From Flavobacterium limnophilum (GTDB lineage: Bacteria > Bacteroidota > Bacteroidia > Flavobacteriales > Flavobacteriaceae), in the NCBI RefSeq assembly GCF_027111315.2, contig NZ_CP114289.2, forward strand, positions 496,001-560,000: a DNA stretch of 64,000 nt, in the 5' to 3' direction. The notes below the pieces were generated by a model that saw only the letters and a list, made by a program, of their open reading frames with translations, had not been told where the DNA came from and made no database searches. Positions 55,501 through 63,777 of this stretch are shown here, piece by piece; position 1 is the first letter of the stretch; each line of letters opens with the position of its first letter. The position numbers and the translations under genes were made by a program.

Positions 55501-58464
55501 ATCACTGTTGACGATAACATCAACCCAACAGCTACCAACCCGGATCCTGTAACTGTTGCCTGCATTGGTGATGTTCCGGCAGCTAATATTGCTGTTGTTG
55601 ACGATGAAGCTGACAACTGCGGAGTTCCTGTTGTGGCATTTGTTTCAGATGTTTCAGATGGCAAAACCTGTCCGGAAGTTATCACACGTAAATATTCTGT
55701 AACCGATGCTTGCCTGAACCAGATACTGGTTACACAGACAATCACTGTTGACGATAACATCAACCCGACAGCTACCAACCCGGATCCTGTAACTGTTGCC
55801 TGCATAGGCGATGTACCGGCTGCTAATATTGCTGTTGTTGACGATGAAGCTGACAATTGCGGCGTGCCTGTTGTGGCATTTGTTTCAGATGTTTCTGATG
55901 GCAAAACCTGCCCGGAAGTTATCACACGTACATATTCTGTAACCGATGCTTGCCTGAACCAGATACTGGTTACACAGACAATCACTGTTGACGATAACAT
56001 CAACCCAACGGCTACCAACCCGGATCCTGTAACTGTTGCCTGCATTGGTGATGTTCCGGCTGCTAATATTGCTGTTGTTGACGATGAAGCTGACAATTGC
56101 GGCGTGCCTGTTGTGGCATTTGTTTCGGATCTTTCTGACGGCAACACCTGCCCGGAAGTTATTACCCGTACATATAGCGTAACCGATGCTTGCCTGAACC
56201 AGATACTGGTTACACAGACAATCACTGTTGACGATGACACCGACCCAACAGCTTCCAACCCGGCTCCTGTTGCTGTTCAGTGTATTGGCGATGTTCCCGC
56301 TTCTGATATTGCGGTAGTGACTGATGAAGCTGACAACTGCGGCGTGCCTGTTGTGGCATTTGTTTCGGATCTTTCTGACGGCAACACCTGCCCGGAAGTT
56401 ATCACACGTACATATAGCGTAACGGATGCTTGCCTGAACCAGATACTGGTTACACAGACAATCACTGTTGACGATAACATCAACCCAACAGCTACCAACC
56501 CGGATCCTGTAACTGTTGCCTGCATTGGTGATGTTCCGGCAGCTAATATTGCTGTTGTTGACGATGAAGCTGACAACTGCGGAGTTCCTGTTGTGGCATT
56601 TGTTTCAGATGTTTCAGATGGCAAAACCTGTCCGGAAGTTATCACACGTAAATATTCTGTAACCGATGCTTGCCTGAACCAGATACTGGTTACACAGACA
56701 ATCACTGTTGACGATAACATCAACCCGACAGCTACCAACCCGGATCCTGTAACTGTTGCCTGCATAGGCGATGTACCGGCTGCTAATATTGCTGTTGTTG
56801 ACGATGAAGCTGACAATTGCGGCGTGCCTGTTGTGGCATTTGTTTCAGATGTTTCTGATGGCAAAACCTGCCCGGAAGTTATCACACGTACATATTCTGT
56901 AACCGATGCTTGCCTGAACCAGATACTGGTTACACAGACAATCACTGTTGACGATAACATCAACCCAACGGCTACCAACCCGGATCCAGTAACTGTTGCC
57001 TGCATTGGCGATGTTCCGGCTGCTAATATTGCTGTTGTTGACGATGAAGCTGACAATTGCGGCGTGCCTGTTGTGGCATTTGTTTCGGATCTTTCTGACG
57101 GCAACACCTGCCCGGAAGTTATCACACGTACATATAGCGTAACCGATGCTTGCCTGAACCAGATACTGGTTACACAGACAATCACTGTTGACGATGACAC
57201 CGACCCAACAGCTTCCAACCCGGCTCCTGTAACTGTTGCCTGCATTGGCGATGTTCCCGCTTCTGATATTGCGGTAGTGACTGATGAAGCTGACAACTGC
57301 GGCGTGCCTGTTGTGGCATTTGTTTCGGATCTTTCTGACGGCAACACCTGCCCGGAAGTTATCACACGTACATATTCTGTAACCGATGCTTGCCTGAACC
57401 AGATACTGGTTACACAGATAATCACTGTCGATGATACTTTAGCACCAGTGTTCACCTGCCCAACAGCAACAACTGTAGCATGTGATGTTGACATCGTATT
57501 TACTGCTCCAGCAGTAAGTGACAACTGTGATGATACTATAACACCAACTAAATCAGGAGATGTTGTGGTCAACAGCACACGCACCAGCTTTACCCAAAAA
57601 TGGACAGCAACGGATGATTGTGGTAACAACAGTGAATGCACTCAAACCATTAACAGGCCAGCATGTGGTGGACATATTTATCCAACTGCCACTACCTGCG
57701 CAAGCTTTAAAAATGGTGCTCCACAACTGGACGCAATATGCTATCAAATGACGAAAAAAGGTGGAGGACAAACAGTATCGAATGCCACACCAGGTGTATT
57801 CTTTTACTACACTTACATAACAGCGCCGAGCAGTGCTTTTACTGTTGATATTTTCCAAGCAAACACAAATCCAACATTCAAACTGTTTGAAGTTAGCTTT
57901 AACGATGTTAATGCCTGGAATGCAAGCTGCACCAAGATAGCTACCGGTTACCAATCCGCCAGCGGACAGGCTACCATTGAAATCAGCGGAGTAACAGGGG
58001 GAGACATAATAGTGATTTCAGTGAAATACGACACCAAATCATTAATTGGATCTACTTTTACAGGCAAGGCTCCTGATGTTACTTATTACTTCGGTTCTTT
58101 AATTAACGGAAATGATGTTGCGGGATCTTTAGGCTCAGTACTTGTAAGTAATTGCAAAACAACAAAAGGAGGTACTTCTGCACCAATCGCTGCGAAAATT
58201 GATGCTGCAGGTTTCGATGCCTATCCGGTTCCGTTCAAAGACCAGCTTACCATCAAATACAATTTTGATTATGCGACTGACGTGAAAATCGAGGTATTCA
58301 ACGCTCAAGGTATTTCAGTACTTACAAAAGTGGATACCAATAGTTATTTGAACAAAGAAATCACGCTTGACCTTCACGCAAACAAAGACCAAGAACAAAT
58401 GTATCTTGTCAAAGTAACTACCAATCGAGGCAGCAGTATCAAAAAAGTACTGTCTTCCAAATAA
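52507..58464 (+). CDS. Giant T9SS type-A secreted protein with fifteen 80-residue HYR-like repeats
   Basis: 1985 residues. The hydrophobic export segment lies far inside (about 76-92; FWIAFLLFAMLPISAVGQ). Translation could start at the internal ATG 52720 (MSRVFYTFW), giving a normal signal peptide, or at 52507 with a 71-residue extension. Residues about 97-455 are Cys-rich and include an SprB-like segment (LTVSGGSGDFSYDWNNDGTG). Residues 459-1640 are fifteen HYR-like units with four Cys each (VACIGDVP, ADNCGVPVV, CPEVITR, VTDACLNQ). A classical HYR domain (VFTCPTATTVACD, WTATDDCGNN) and a unique domain follow. The end is a type-A T9SS sorting domain paralogous to that of the previous gene. 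Confidence 0.88.
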   Translation: MKKSTLLKFFEVLSSKIRCCLFSKSTISRLGFFRNENVDSSNSKFNGHETQEQTANFSVPQVGIPTSNTKIMSRVFYTFWIAFLLFAMLPISAVGQITYCAGDPVPSTQTSLRDNPAYVRGQCPANDIQILSARIVKTNDLCNTCTPRTTITADLYIKVHHNTNSDDRYLGVFADLTETISGSTTTCTIARCGGPVVKSASEIDGGQEIYYGQITFTCGSQLNLSDILLVWTAANGACPVTLQNNPNGKYCYSNADVPISQPFNAVAKALCGTGNTANIDLTVSGGSGDFSYDWNNDGTGDFNDTQNLTNVPLGTYVVVVRDNVKKDENNNLCTATTTITFNGPCCEFFATCNLDAAEQLIEGCGVGDLPAPFTVPTNVFTSITTNPCGDLVLIHDDASSGSLCPDGLKVTRTYTLFDDLNDNQILDAGEEFVTCEENFKVVDRTDPTASNPAPVTVQCIGDVPASDIAVVTDEADNCGVPVVAFVSDLSDGNTCPEVITRTYSVTDACLNQILVTQTITVDDNINPTASNPDPVTVACIGDVPSSNIAVVTDEADNCGVPVVAFVSDVSDGNTCPEVITRTYSVTDACLNQILVTQTITVDDNINPTATNPDPVTVACIGDVPAANIAVVDDEADNCSVPVVAFVSDVSDGKTCPEVITRTYSVTDACLNQILVTQTITVDDNINPTATNPDPVTVACIGDVPSSNIAVVTDEADNCGVPVVAFVSDVSDGNTCPEVITRTYSVTDACLNQILVTQTITVDDNINPTATNPDPVTVACIGDVPAANIAVVDDEADNCSVPVVAFVSDVSDGKTCPEVITRTYSVTDACLNQILVTQTITVDDNINPTATNPDPVTVACIGDVPAANIAVVDDEADNCGVPVVAFVSDLSDGNTCPEVITRTYSVTDACLNQILVTQTITVDDDTDPTASNPAPVAVQCIGDVPASDIAVVTDEADNCGVPVVAFVSDLSDGNTCPEVITRTYSVTDACLNQILVTQTITVDDNINPTATNPDPVTVACIGDVPAANIAVVDDEADNCGVPVVAFVSDVSDGKTCPEVITRKYSVTDACLNQILVTQTITVDDNINPTATNPDPVTVACIGDVPAANIAVVDDEADNCGVPVVAFVSDVSDGKTCPEVITRTYSVTDACLNQILVTQTITVDDNINPTATNPDPVTVACIGDVPAANIAVVDDEADNCGVPVVAFVSDLSDGNTCPEVITRTYSVTDACLNQILVTQTITVDDDTDPTASNPAPVAVQCIGDVPASDIAVVTDEADNCGVPVVAFVSDLSDGNTCPEVITRTYSVTDACLNQILVTQTITVDDNINPTATNPDPVTVACIGDVPAANIAVVDDEADNCGVPVVAFVSDVSDGKTCPEVITRKYSVTDACLNQILVTQTITVDDNINPTATNPDPVTVACIGDVPAANIAVVDDEADNCGVPVVAFVSDVSDGKTCPEVITRTYSVTDACLNQILVTQTITVDDNINPTATNPDPVTVACIGDVPAANIAVVDDEADNCGVPVVAFVSDLSDGNTCPEVITRTYSVTDACLNQILVTQTITVDDDTDPTASNPAPVTVACIGDVPASDIAVVTDEADNCGVPVVAFVSDLSDGNTCPEVITRTYSVTDACLNQILVTQIITVDDTLAPVFTCPTATTVACDVDIVFTAPAVSDNCDDTITPTKSGDVVVNSTRTSFTQKWTATDDCGNNSECTQTINRPACGGHIYPTATTCASFKNGAPQLDAICYQMTKKGGGQTVSNATPGVFFYYTYITAPSSAFTVDIFQANTNPTFKLFEVSFNDVNAWNASCTKIATGYQSASGQATIEISGVTGGDIIVISVKYDTKSLIGSTFTGKAPDVTYYFGSLINGNDVAGSLGSVLVSNCKTTKGGTSAPIAAKIDAAGFDAYPVPFKDQLTIKYNFDYATDVKIEVFNAQGISVLTKVDTNSYLNKEITLDLHANKDQEQMYLVKVTTNRGSSIKKVLSSK
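53881..57480 (+). repeat. Fifteen tandem 240-bp repeats with 480- and 960-bp higher-order copies
   Basis: Every unit is exactly 240 bp with no insertions or deletions. Positions 54940-56027 and 55900-56987 are identical over 1088 bp (offset 960). Positions 54095-54581 and 54575-55061 are identical over 487 bp (offset 480). The last unit diverges in its final 50 bp. Copy number could be affected by assembly. Confidence 0.92.
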
Positions 58465-58516
58465 AATTTTGTAACCATCTAGTCCAAAAAAATGCAATGG
58501 CTAGAATATAAATGAA

Positions 58517-58546
58517 CCCCGGAAATGGAAATTTTCGGGGTTTTTT
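58517..58546 (+). terminator. Terminator of the second giant gene
   Basis: CCCCGGAAAT and ATTTTCGGGG form a stem with six Ts, paralogous to the terminator at 51871. Confidence 0.85.
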
Positions 58547-58705
58547 ATGAGTCCACACTAAAAAAAATGTTTGTATTTTATCCAATTCAAATTTTCAATA
58601 TCTTTTTTTTAGCGCCTGAGCTGATATTAATGAGTATAATTTTAGTTTGTCAATTTCGTTATTATTTATAATTCAATTTATTTTCGTTAATTTTACCGAA
58701 AAGCA

Positions 58706-58713
58706 TAATTTTG
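58706..58713 (+). promoter_or_regulatory. -7 element of the collagen-motif lipoprotein gene
   Basis: TAATTTTG fits TAnnTTTG, with TTCG at the -33 position. It is 46 bp before the ATG at 58760. Confidence 0.45.
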
Positions 58714-58759
58714 GTTTGGTTTTTGGAATAACCCATATGAACCATAAAAACAATAAATC

Positions 58760-59278
58760 ATGAAAAAAATAATTACAATTTTAGCCGTTATTGGAATGTT
58801 TGTTTTTCAAGGATGTGAGGGGCCAGAGGGACCTCCAGGTGTTCCAGGTCAGGACGGACTCATTGGTGTAGTCTATGAGAATAAAAGTAGTAACTACTAT
58901 AATTTTACTTCGGGTAACAATTTTAAAGTTAGATTTAATTTTCCTAACACAATATATGATTCAGATGTAGTTTTGGTATATCGTTTAGGAGGTGTGGATA
59001 ATGGTAAAGCAATTTGGGAGTTTTTGCCTGAAACATATTATCAGCTTAACGATGCGAGAGATTTTTCATTTAATTTCAATTTCACCTATGAGTATGTTGA
59101 CATTTATTTGAGTGGAACCGATTTGATAACCGTTCCAAATGAATATCGATTGAATCAAATTTTTAGAATAGTTGTAGTTCCTGCTGATTTTGCTTCTAAA
59201 GTTAATACCAATAATTATTTAGAAGTTATGAATGCTTTAAATTTAAAAGAAGGTCAAGTTCAAAAGATTAATTTCTAG
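58760..59278 (+). CDS. Lipoprotein with short collagen-like motif
   Basis: 172 residues with a lipoprotein signal (MKKIITILAVIGMFVFQGC). The Cys is followed by a short Gly-X-Y stretch, EGPEGPPGVPGQDG (about 20-33), which probably acts as a stiff spacer from the membrane. The rest (about 40-172) is a beta-rich domain without a recognised family. Such lipoproteins are frequent in Flavobacterium, and the function is unknown. A strong bidirectional terminator follows, shared with the convergent terC gene. Confidence 0.75.
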   Translation: MKKIITILAVIGMFVFQGCEGPEGPPGVPGQDGLIGVVYENKSSNYYNFTSGNNFKVRFNFPNTIYDSDVVLVYRLGGVDNGKAIWEFLPETYYQLNDARDFSFNFNFTYEYVDIYLSGTDLITVPNEYRLNQIFRIVVVPADFASKVNTNNYLEVMNALNLKEGQVQKINF

Positions 59279-59293
59279 ACCAATTGAATCCGT

Positions 59294-59330
59294 ATAAAAA
59301 AAGGAAATCGAGAGATTTCCTTTTTTTTAT
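59294..59330. terminator. Bidirectional terminator between the lipoprotein and terC genes
   Basis: AAGGAAATC (59301-59309) and GATTTCCTT (59314-59322) form a tight stem with A and T runs on both sides. Confidence 0.85.
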
Positions 59331-59359
59331 GTTTTAAAGTTTTTATGAATTTAATTTTC

Positions 59360-60307
59360 TTAGGAAACTTCGTCTTTGCTCATTTTTAAAGATACCAGAA
59401 TTCCAACCAAAAGCGAAATGGCTATAAAGGTCAAGGAAGCCCATTCCGGTAATTTGACATAATCGTGAAGCAGCATTTTGAGCCCAACGAAACTCAAAAT
59501 AGCAATAAGGCTGTATTCGAGATGGGCAAATCGGTTTAACATGTGTGCCAAAAAGAAATACATGGAACGCAGTCCCAAGATGGCAAAAATATTGGAACTG
59601 AAAACTAAAAATGGATCGCTTGTTATGGCTAGAATCGCAGGAACACTGTCGATGGCAAAAATAACATCCATTACTTCGATAACTACCAATGCCACAAAAA
59701 GTGGAGTTGCTGCCGTTAGATGCCTTCTTTTAACAAAGAAATGTTCTCCGTCGATGTGGCTTGTAACGGGAATTATTTTTCGTAATGCCCTGTAAACAAA
59801 AGATTTTTTGGGTTCGAATTTGTCATCTTCTTTGTTAAACAGCATTTTGACTGCCGTAAAAATCAAGAAAATTCCAAAAATGTAAGTCATCCAACTAAAT
59901 TTATGAATGAGCAGAACTCCAAAATAAATCATTAACCCCCTAAAAACTATAGCTCCCAAAATTCCCCAAAACAGTACGCGATGTTGGTATTTTTGAGGGA
60001 TTCTAAAGGAAGAAAAAATGATGGCAATCACGAATATGTTGTCGACACTAAGCGATAATTCGATTAAATAACCAGTTATGAATTTCAGTGATGCGTCAAC
60101 GGGTTTCAAGGCATCAGGATTTGCAATGTAATTGTTGCCATAGAGCCAATAAATAACTCCAGAAAACAGAAAAGATATTGTTACAAATATACCAGTCCAT
60201 TTTCCTGCTTCTTTAGAATTAATAATATGTGGCGTTTTGTTGAAAACACCCAAATCTAGTGCAAGAAAAACTAAAATGGAAGCTAAAAATAAAGTCCAAA
60301 CAATCAT
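59360..60307 (-). CDS. TerC/Alx family integral membrane protein
   Basis: 315 residues with about nine hydrophobic segments. TerC-family hallmarks are SLSVDNIFVIAIIFSSF (about 90-106), which carries the conserved Asp, and VVIEVMDVIFAIDSVPAILAIT (about 208-229) with the second acidic motif. Members are linked to tellurite resistance and, for Alx/MeeF types, to manganese export. The tellurite genes terZABDE are absent here, so a metal-homeostasis role is more likely. It is monocistronic. Confidence 0.9.
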   Translation of the reverse strand: MIVWTLFLASILVFLALDLGVFNKTPHIINSKEAGKWTGIFVTISFLFSGVIYWLYGNNYIANPDALKPVDASLKFITGYLIELSLSVDNIFVIAIIFSSFRIPQKYQHRVLFWGILGAIVFRGLMIYFGVLLIHKFSWMTYIFGIFLIFTAVKMLFNKEDDKFEPKKSFVYRALRKIIPVTSHIDGEHFFVKRRHLTAATPLFVALVVIEVMDVIFAIDSVPAILAITSDPFLVFSSNIFAILGLRSMYFFLAHMLNRFAHLEYSLIAILSFVGLKMLLHDYVKLPEWASLTFIAISLLVGILVSLKMSKDEVS

Positions 60308-60363
60308 AATATCGGTTTTTTTATAGTTTAAAAATAATCTTTTTGATTATCCAAATCAATTGA

Positions 60364-61251
60364 TTAATCAAATAAATCTGAAGACAAGTAGCGGTCACCT
60401 CGGTCACAGATAATGGCGACAATCACTCCAGATTCCATTTGTTCGGCCAGTTTTACGGCAACTGCAACAGAACCGCCACTGCTCATTCCGGCGAAAATGC
60501 CTTCTTCTTTGGCCAATCGTTTGGTCATTTCGCGTGCTTCTTTTTCGGAAACTTCCATAACGACATCCACTTTTGAAGCATCAAAGATTTTGGGCAAGTA
60601 TTCTTGGGACCATTTTCGGATTCCCGGAATTTGGGAGCCGTCACTTGGTTGCGCACCAATAATCTGGATGGCCGGGTTTTTTTCTTTCAAGAAAGTGGAA
60701 GTGCCAATGATGGTTCCCGTGGTTCCCATTGCCGAGACAAAGTGGGTTACGGTTCCTTTGGTATCATTCCATATTTCCGGTCCCGTGGTTTTGTAATGCG
60801 CTTTCCAGTTGTCGTCATTGGCAAACTGGTTGAGCATCACATAGCCGCCTTCGGCCACTTTTTTGTCGGCATAGTCCCTGGAACCAATAATTCCTTCGCT
60901 AGCGGGTGTCAAAATAACGGTTGCGCCATAAGCCAGCATTGTTTGGGTGCGTTCCTTGGTCGAATCTTCCGGAAGAACGAGTTCAATTTCAACATTGAAC
61001 AATTGTGCAATCATGGCCAAGGCAATTCCGGTGTTTCCGCTGGTGGCTTCAATGAGTTTGTCGCCTTTTTTGATGTCGCCTCTTTCTATTGCCGATGCAA
61101 TCATGTTATATGCAGCACGGTCTTTTACGCTTCCTCCGGGATTGTTCCCCTCGAGTTTGAGCAAAAGTTTGACGTTTTTATTCTTTACCAAATTCACGCT
61201 TTCGACCAATGGCGTGTTTCCAATAAGTTCTGATAATTTTTTGAATTGCAT
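60364..61251 (-). CDS. cysM: Cysteine synthase (O-acetylserine sulfhydrylase), CysM type
   Basis: PLP enzyme making cysteine from O-acetylserine and sulfide or thiosulfate. It has 295 residues. The Schiff-base lysine is K43 in NNPGGSVKDRAAYNM. The substrate loop is EATSGNTGIA, the PLP phosphate-binding segment is AMGTTGTI and SGGS lies near the C-terminus. The short length and ending fit CysM better than CysK, though the subtype is not certain. It starts 1 bp after the serine acetyltransferase stop, so the two form an operon for consecutive steps. Confidence 0.92.
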   Translation of the reverse strand: MQFKKLSELIGNTPLVESVNLVKNKNVKLLLKLEGNNPGGSVKDRAAYNMIASAIERGDIKKGDKLIEATSGNTGIALAMIAQLFNVEIELVLPEDSTKERTQTMLAYGATVILTPASEGIIGSRDYADKKVAEGGYVMLNQFANDDNWKAHYKTTGPEIWNDTKGTVTHFVSAMGTTGTIIGTSTFLKEKNPAIQIIGAQPSDGSQIPGIRKWSQEYLPKIFDASKVDVVMEVSEKEAREMTKRLAKEEGIFAGMSSGGSVAVAVKLAEQMESGVIVAIICDRGDRYLSSDLFD

Positions 61252-61252
61252 G

Positions 61253-62044
61253 TTATTTTAACTCTTTGATTTTAACTTCGGTGATGGTGGTATTGGTCAC
61301 GATGGATTTTGCCGGAATCGATTTTGTAATCCAGGTGTTTCCACCAATAATGCTGTCTTTTCCAATGGTAGTTTCTCCGCCCAAAATAGTGGCATTGGCA
61401 TAAATGCAGACATTTTTTTCGACAGTTGGATGCCTTTTGGAGTTTTTCATGTCTTTGCTGACGCTCAATGCGCCCAAAGTTACCCCTTGGTACAGTTTGA
61501 CGTGTTTCTCGATAACGGATGTTTCTCCGATAACAATTCCGGTGGCGTGGTCAATAAAAAATGGGGAAGCAATGGTTGCTCCGGCGTGAATGTCGGTTCC
61601 CGTAATTTTATGGGCGTATTCACTCATTAATCGGGAGAAAAGCAACATATCGAGTAGGTACAATTCATGACTCAGCCTGTAAATGGCGATGGCATAAAAT
61701 CCGGGATAACCCAAATAGACTTCTTCGATACTGTTGGAAGCCGGATCGTTTTCCAAGATATAGGCGGCATCCTTATTCAAGTTTTCAAGAACTAAAGGCA
61801 GTCTTTCCAGAAATTGTTCCCAAATGCCCTCGCATATTCCTTCGGGTTTTTTGCAAGCGATTTTGGCAATTTCCTTGAATGATTTTTCAAGTTCATTGAT
61901 GCTTTGGTCTAAAGGGGCATTGGCGTCAAACAAGGTATAGAAGAGCTTCTCGGTGAAGTGTTCCACTTTTGTCTTGATGCCGTAATTGATGATAAAATGG
62001 CTCTTTAGTGCTGCAATATTTTTTATAATTAGGTCCTTTGTCAC
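61253..62044 (-). CDS. cysE: Serine O-acetyltransferase
   Basis: Acetylates serine with acetyl-CoA, the first step of cysteine synthesis. It has 263 residues: an N-terminal helical domain (about 1-140) and a left-handed beta-helix of hexapeptide repeats (about 145-250). The active site includes FFIDHATGIVIGET and YQGVTLGALS, then RHPTVEKNVCIYANATILGG. It belongs to the longer N-terminal (EpsC-like) form. It is the first gene of the cysE-cysM operon. The 235-bp gap to the divergent transporter gene must contain both promoters. Confidence 0.94.
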   Translation of the reverse strand: MTKDLIIKNIAALKSHFIINYGIKTKVEHFTEKLFYTLFDANAPLDQSINELEKSFKEIAKIACKKPEGICEGIWEQFLERLPLVLENLNKDAAYILENDPASNSIEEVYLGYPGFYAIAIYRLSHELYLLDMLLFSRLMSEYAHKITGTDIHAGATIASPFFIDHATGIVIGETSVIEKHVKLYQGVTLGALSVSKDMKNSKRHPTVEKNVCIYANATILGGETTIGKDSIIGGNTWITKSIPAKSIVTNTTITEVKIKELK

Positions 62045-62192
62045 GATAGTAGCGTTGAATTGTTAGTATATGTCGTAAAAGTAAGGTGTTTTTAGAAATT
62101 GAAGCAATAATTGAGGAAATAAATTAGGTAGTTGTTTTTGCAGGCAAACAATAAGTGGTTAGTTGTGTGTAAATTATGCCAATATTGCTTTT

Positions 62193-62200
62193 TAAATTTG
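62193..62200 (+). promoter_or_regulatory. Possible -7 element of the Nramp-family gene
   Basis: TAAATTTG fits TAnnTTTG. No TTTG stands 19 bp upstream, so confidence is limited. Confidence 0.35.
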
Positions 62201-62279
62201 TAAATTAGCATAGAAATGATTTCACGAAAAGAACTCCTTGTTTTATTCTTAGCTTTTTTAACAACCTAAAAAAATAAAA

Positions 62280-63548
62280 ATGCTTAGCAGAGTAAAGTTA
62301 AACAACAAACTCAAACGTTTTTGGAAAATCCTTGGGCCTGGGCTCGTGACAGGTGCCAGTGATGATGATCCTTCGGGAATAGCGACTTATTCGCAGGCTG
62401 GAGCCGCTTATGGACTTTCAACTTTGTGGACTTCGTTGGTGGCATTTCCGCTTATGGCAGCAATTCAACAAATGTGTGCCCGGATTGGCTTGGTTACTTC
62501 CCACGGTTTGACGGGAGCACTAAAAAATTATTATCCCAGGCCAGTTTTGTATTTGATGCTATTGTTTAGTTTTCCTGCCATCATCATGAATATTGGTGCT
62601 GATATTGCCGGAATGGGAGCAGTGGGAAACCTGTTGTTTCCCTCCATTGACGCCACTTACTTCAGCGTTTTGTTTACTATTATACTTTTGGGATTGATTA
62701 TTTATTTGCCTTATCATAAAATAGCTGCCACGCTAAAATACCTTTGCATCGTGATGTTGGTTTATTTTGTCGTTCCTTTTTTGTACAAGCAAGACTTAAC
62801 CCAAATCCTGAAAGCAACATTTATTCCCAGCATAAAATTTGACAAGGAGTTTATGGGAATCCTTGTGGGGATCCTTGGAACCACCATCTCGCCCTATCTC
62901 TTTTTTTGGCAAGCATCGGTGGAGGTGGAGGAAATGAATGATAGAAAGAAACACCTGATGGTAAACAAAAAAATTATCCATGAAATAAATGAAGATGTTG
63001 ATTTTGGAATGTCTTTTTCGGGTTTTGTGATGTATTTCATTATTCTTACCACAGGAACGGTTTTGTTTAATGGAGGTATTCACCAGATTGAAACAGTAGA
63101 GCAAGCGGCTTTGGCATTAAAACCATTGGCCGGGAATTTGGCGTATCTTCTTTTTGCCGTCGGGATAATTGGTACAGGTCTCATTGCCATTCCAGTTTTG
63201 AGTGGTTCGCTTTCCTATATCGTCACCGAAACTTTTGGTTGGGAGCAAGGTTTGGGAAAGAAATTCCATGAAGCCAAGGCATTTTATACCGTGATTGGGG
63301 CTTCTTTAATATTGGGTTTGTCGTTGAATTATGTTGGCATCTCGCCTGTAAAAGCCTTGATTTATACCGCCATTCTTTATGGATTGACCGCGCCGGTTTT
63401 GATCGCCATCATTCTTCATATTTCCAATAATAAAAGAATAATGGGAAGATTTACTAATGGAAGGGTATCAAATATTCTAGGGTTTTCGGCATTGCTAATT
63501 ATGACGGCCGCTGCCGTTGGATTGATATATTTGCAATTGGCTGATTAG
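62280..63548 (+). CDS. Nramp-family metal ion transporter, non-canonical metal site
   Basis: 422-residue inner-membrane transporter with about eleven hydrophobic segments. The family opening GPGLVTGASDDDPSGIATYSQ is clear. In classical MntH/Nramp the first helix has DPGN and the sixth has MPH, which bind Mn or Fe. Here they read D30-P-S-G33 and S204-P-Y206 (GTTISPYLFFW), so the Asn, Met and His ligands are absent. The substrate may differ, for example Mg or another divalent ion, as in Nramp-related Mg transporters. That is inference. It is divergent from cysE and monocistronic. Confidence 0.88.
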   Translation: MLSRVKLNNKLKRFWKILGPGLVTGASDDDPSGIATYSQAGAAYGLSTLWTSLVAFPLMAAIQQMCARIGLVTSHGLTGALKNYYPRPVLYLMLLFSFPAIIMNIGADIAGMGAVGNLLFPSIDATYFSVLFTIILLGLIIYLPYHKIAATLKYLCIVMLVYFVVPFLYKQDLTQILKATFIPSIKFDKEFMGILVGILGTTISPYLFFWQASVEVEEMNDRKKHLMVNKKIIHEINEDVDFGMSFSGFVMYFIILTTGTVLFNGGIHQIETVEQAALALKPLAGNLAYLLFAVGIIGTGLIAIPVLSGSLSYIVTETFGWEQGLGKKFHEAKAFYTVIGASLILGLSLNYVGISPVKALIYTAILYGLTAPVLIAIILHISNNKRIMGRFTNGRVSNILGFSALLIMTAAAVGLIYLQLAD

Positions 63549-63721
63549 TTTTTTTTGCAAATTTTCGGCTTAGTATTTTTAAAAGAACTACACTTGAAAG
63601 TATCCCTTTTATTCCATGTTGAAATTATTTTTTTTCAATATCCAAAAGTTTTTGTTTTCCAAATTTTACAGATTATAAAGAAACCTTTTCAATAATAAAT
63701 TGATGTTGTTTTAAAGTTTCT

Positions 63722-63729
63722 TACTTTTG
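63722..63729 (+). promoter_or_regulatory. -7 element of the DUF2027 gene
   Basis: TACTTTTG fits TAnnTTTG and has ATTG exactly 19 bp upstream. It lies 48 bp before the ATG at 63778. Confidence 0.6.
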
Positions 63730-63777
63730 GAATCGGATAAAAAAATCTAAATTATAACCAAGTTAAAGAAGATAAAA

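Noticed and set aside
53877..57641. Three long minus-strand open frames (about 473, 313 and 454 codons) opposite the 240-bp repeats
   Set aside because: They are the antisense reading of an indel-free repeat unit that happens to lack stops. They have no ribosome site, signal or family match, and they end where the repeat changes.
59360..60307. Tellurite-resistance operon
   Set aside because: Only a TerC-like gene is present, without terZABDE partners. The neighbours are a lipoprotein and cysteine synthesis genes.
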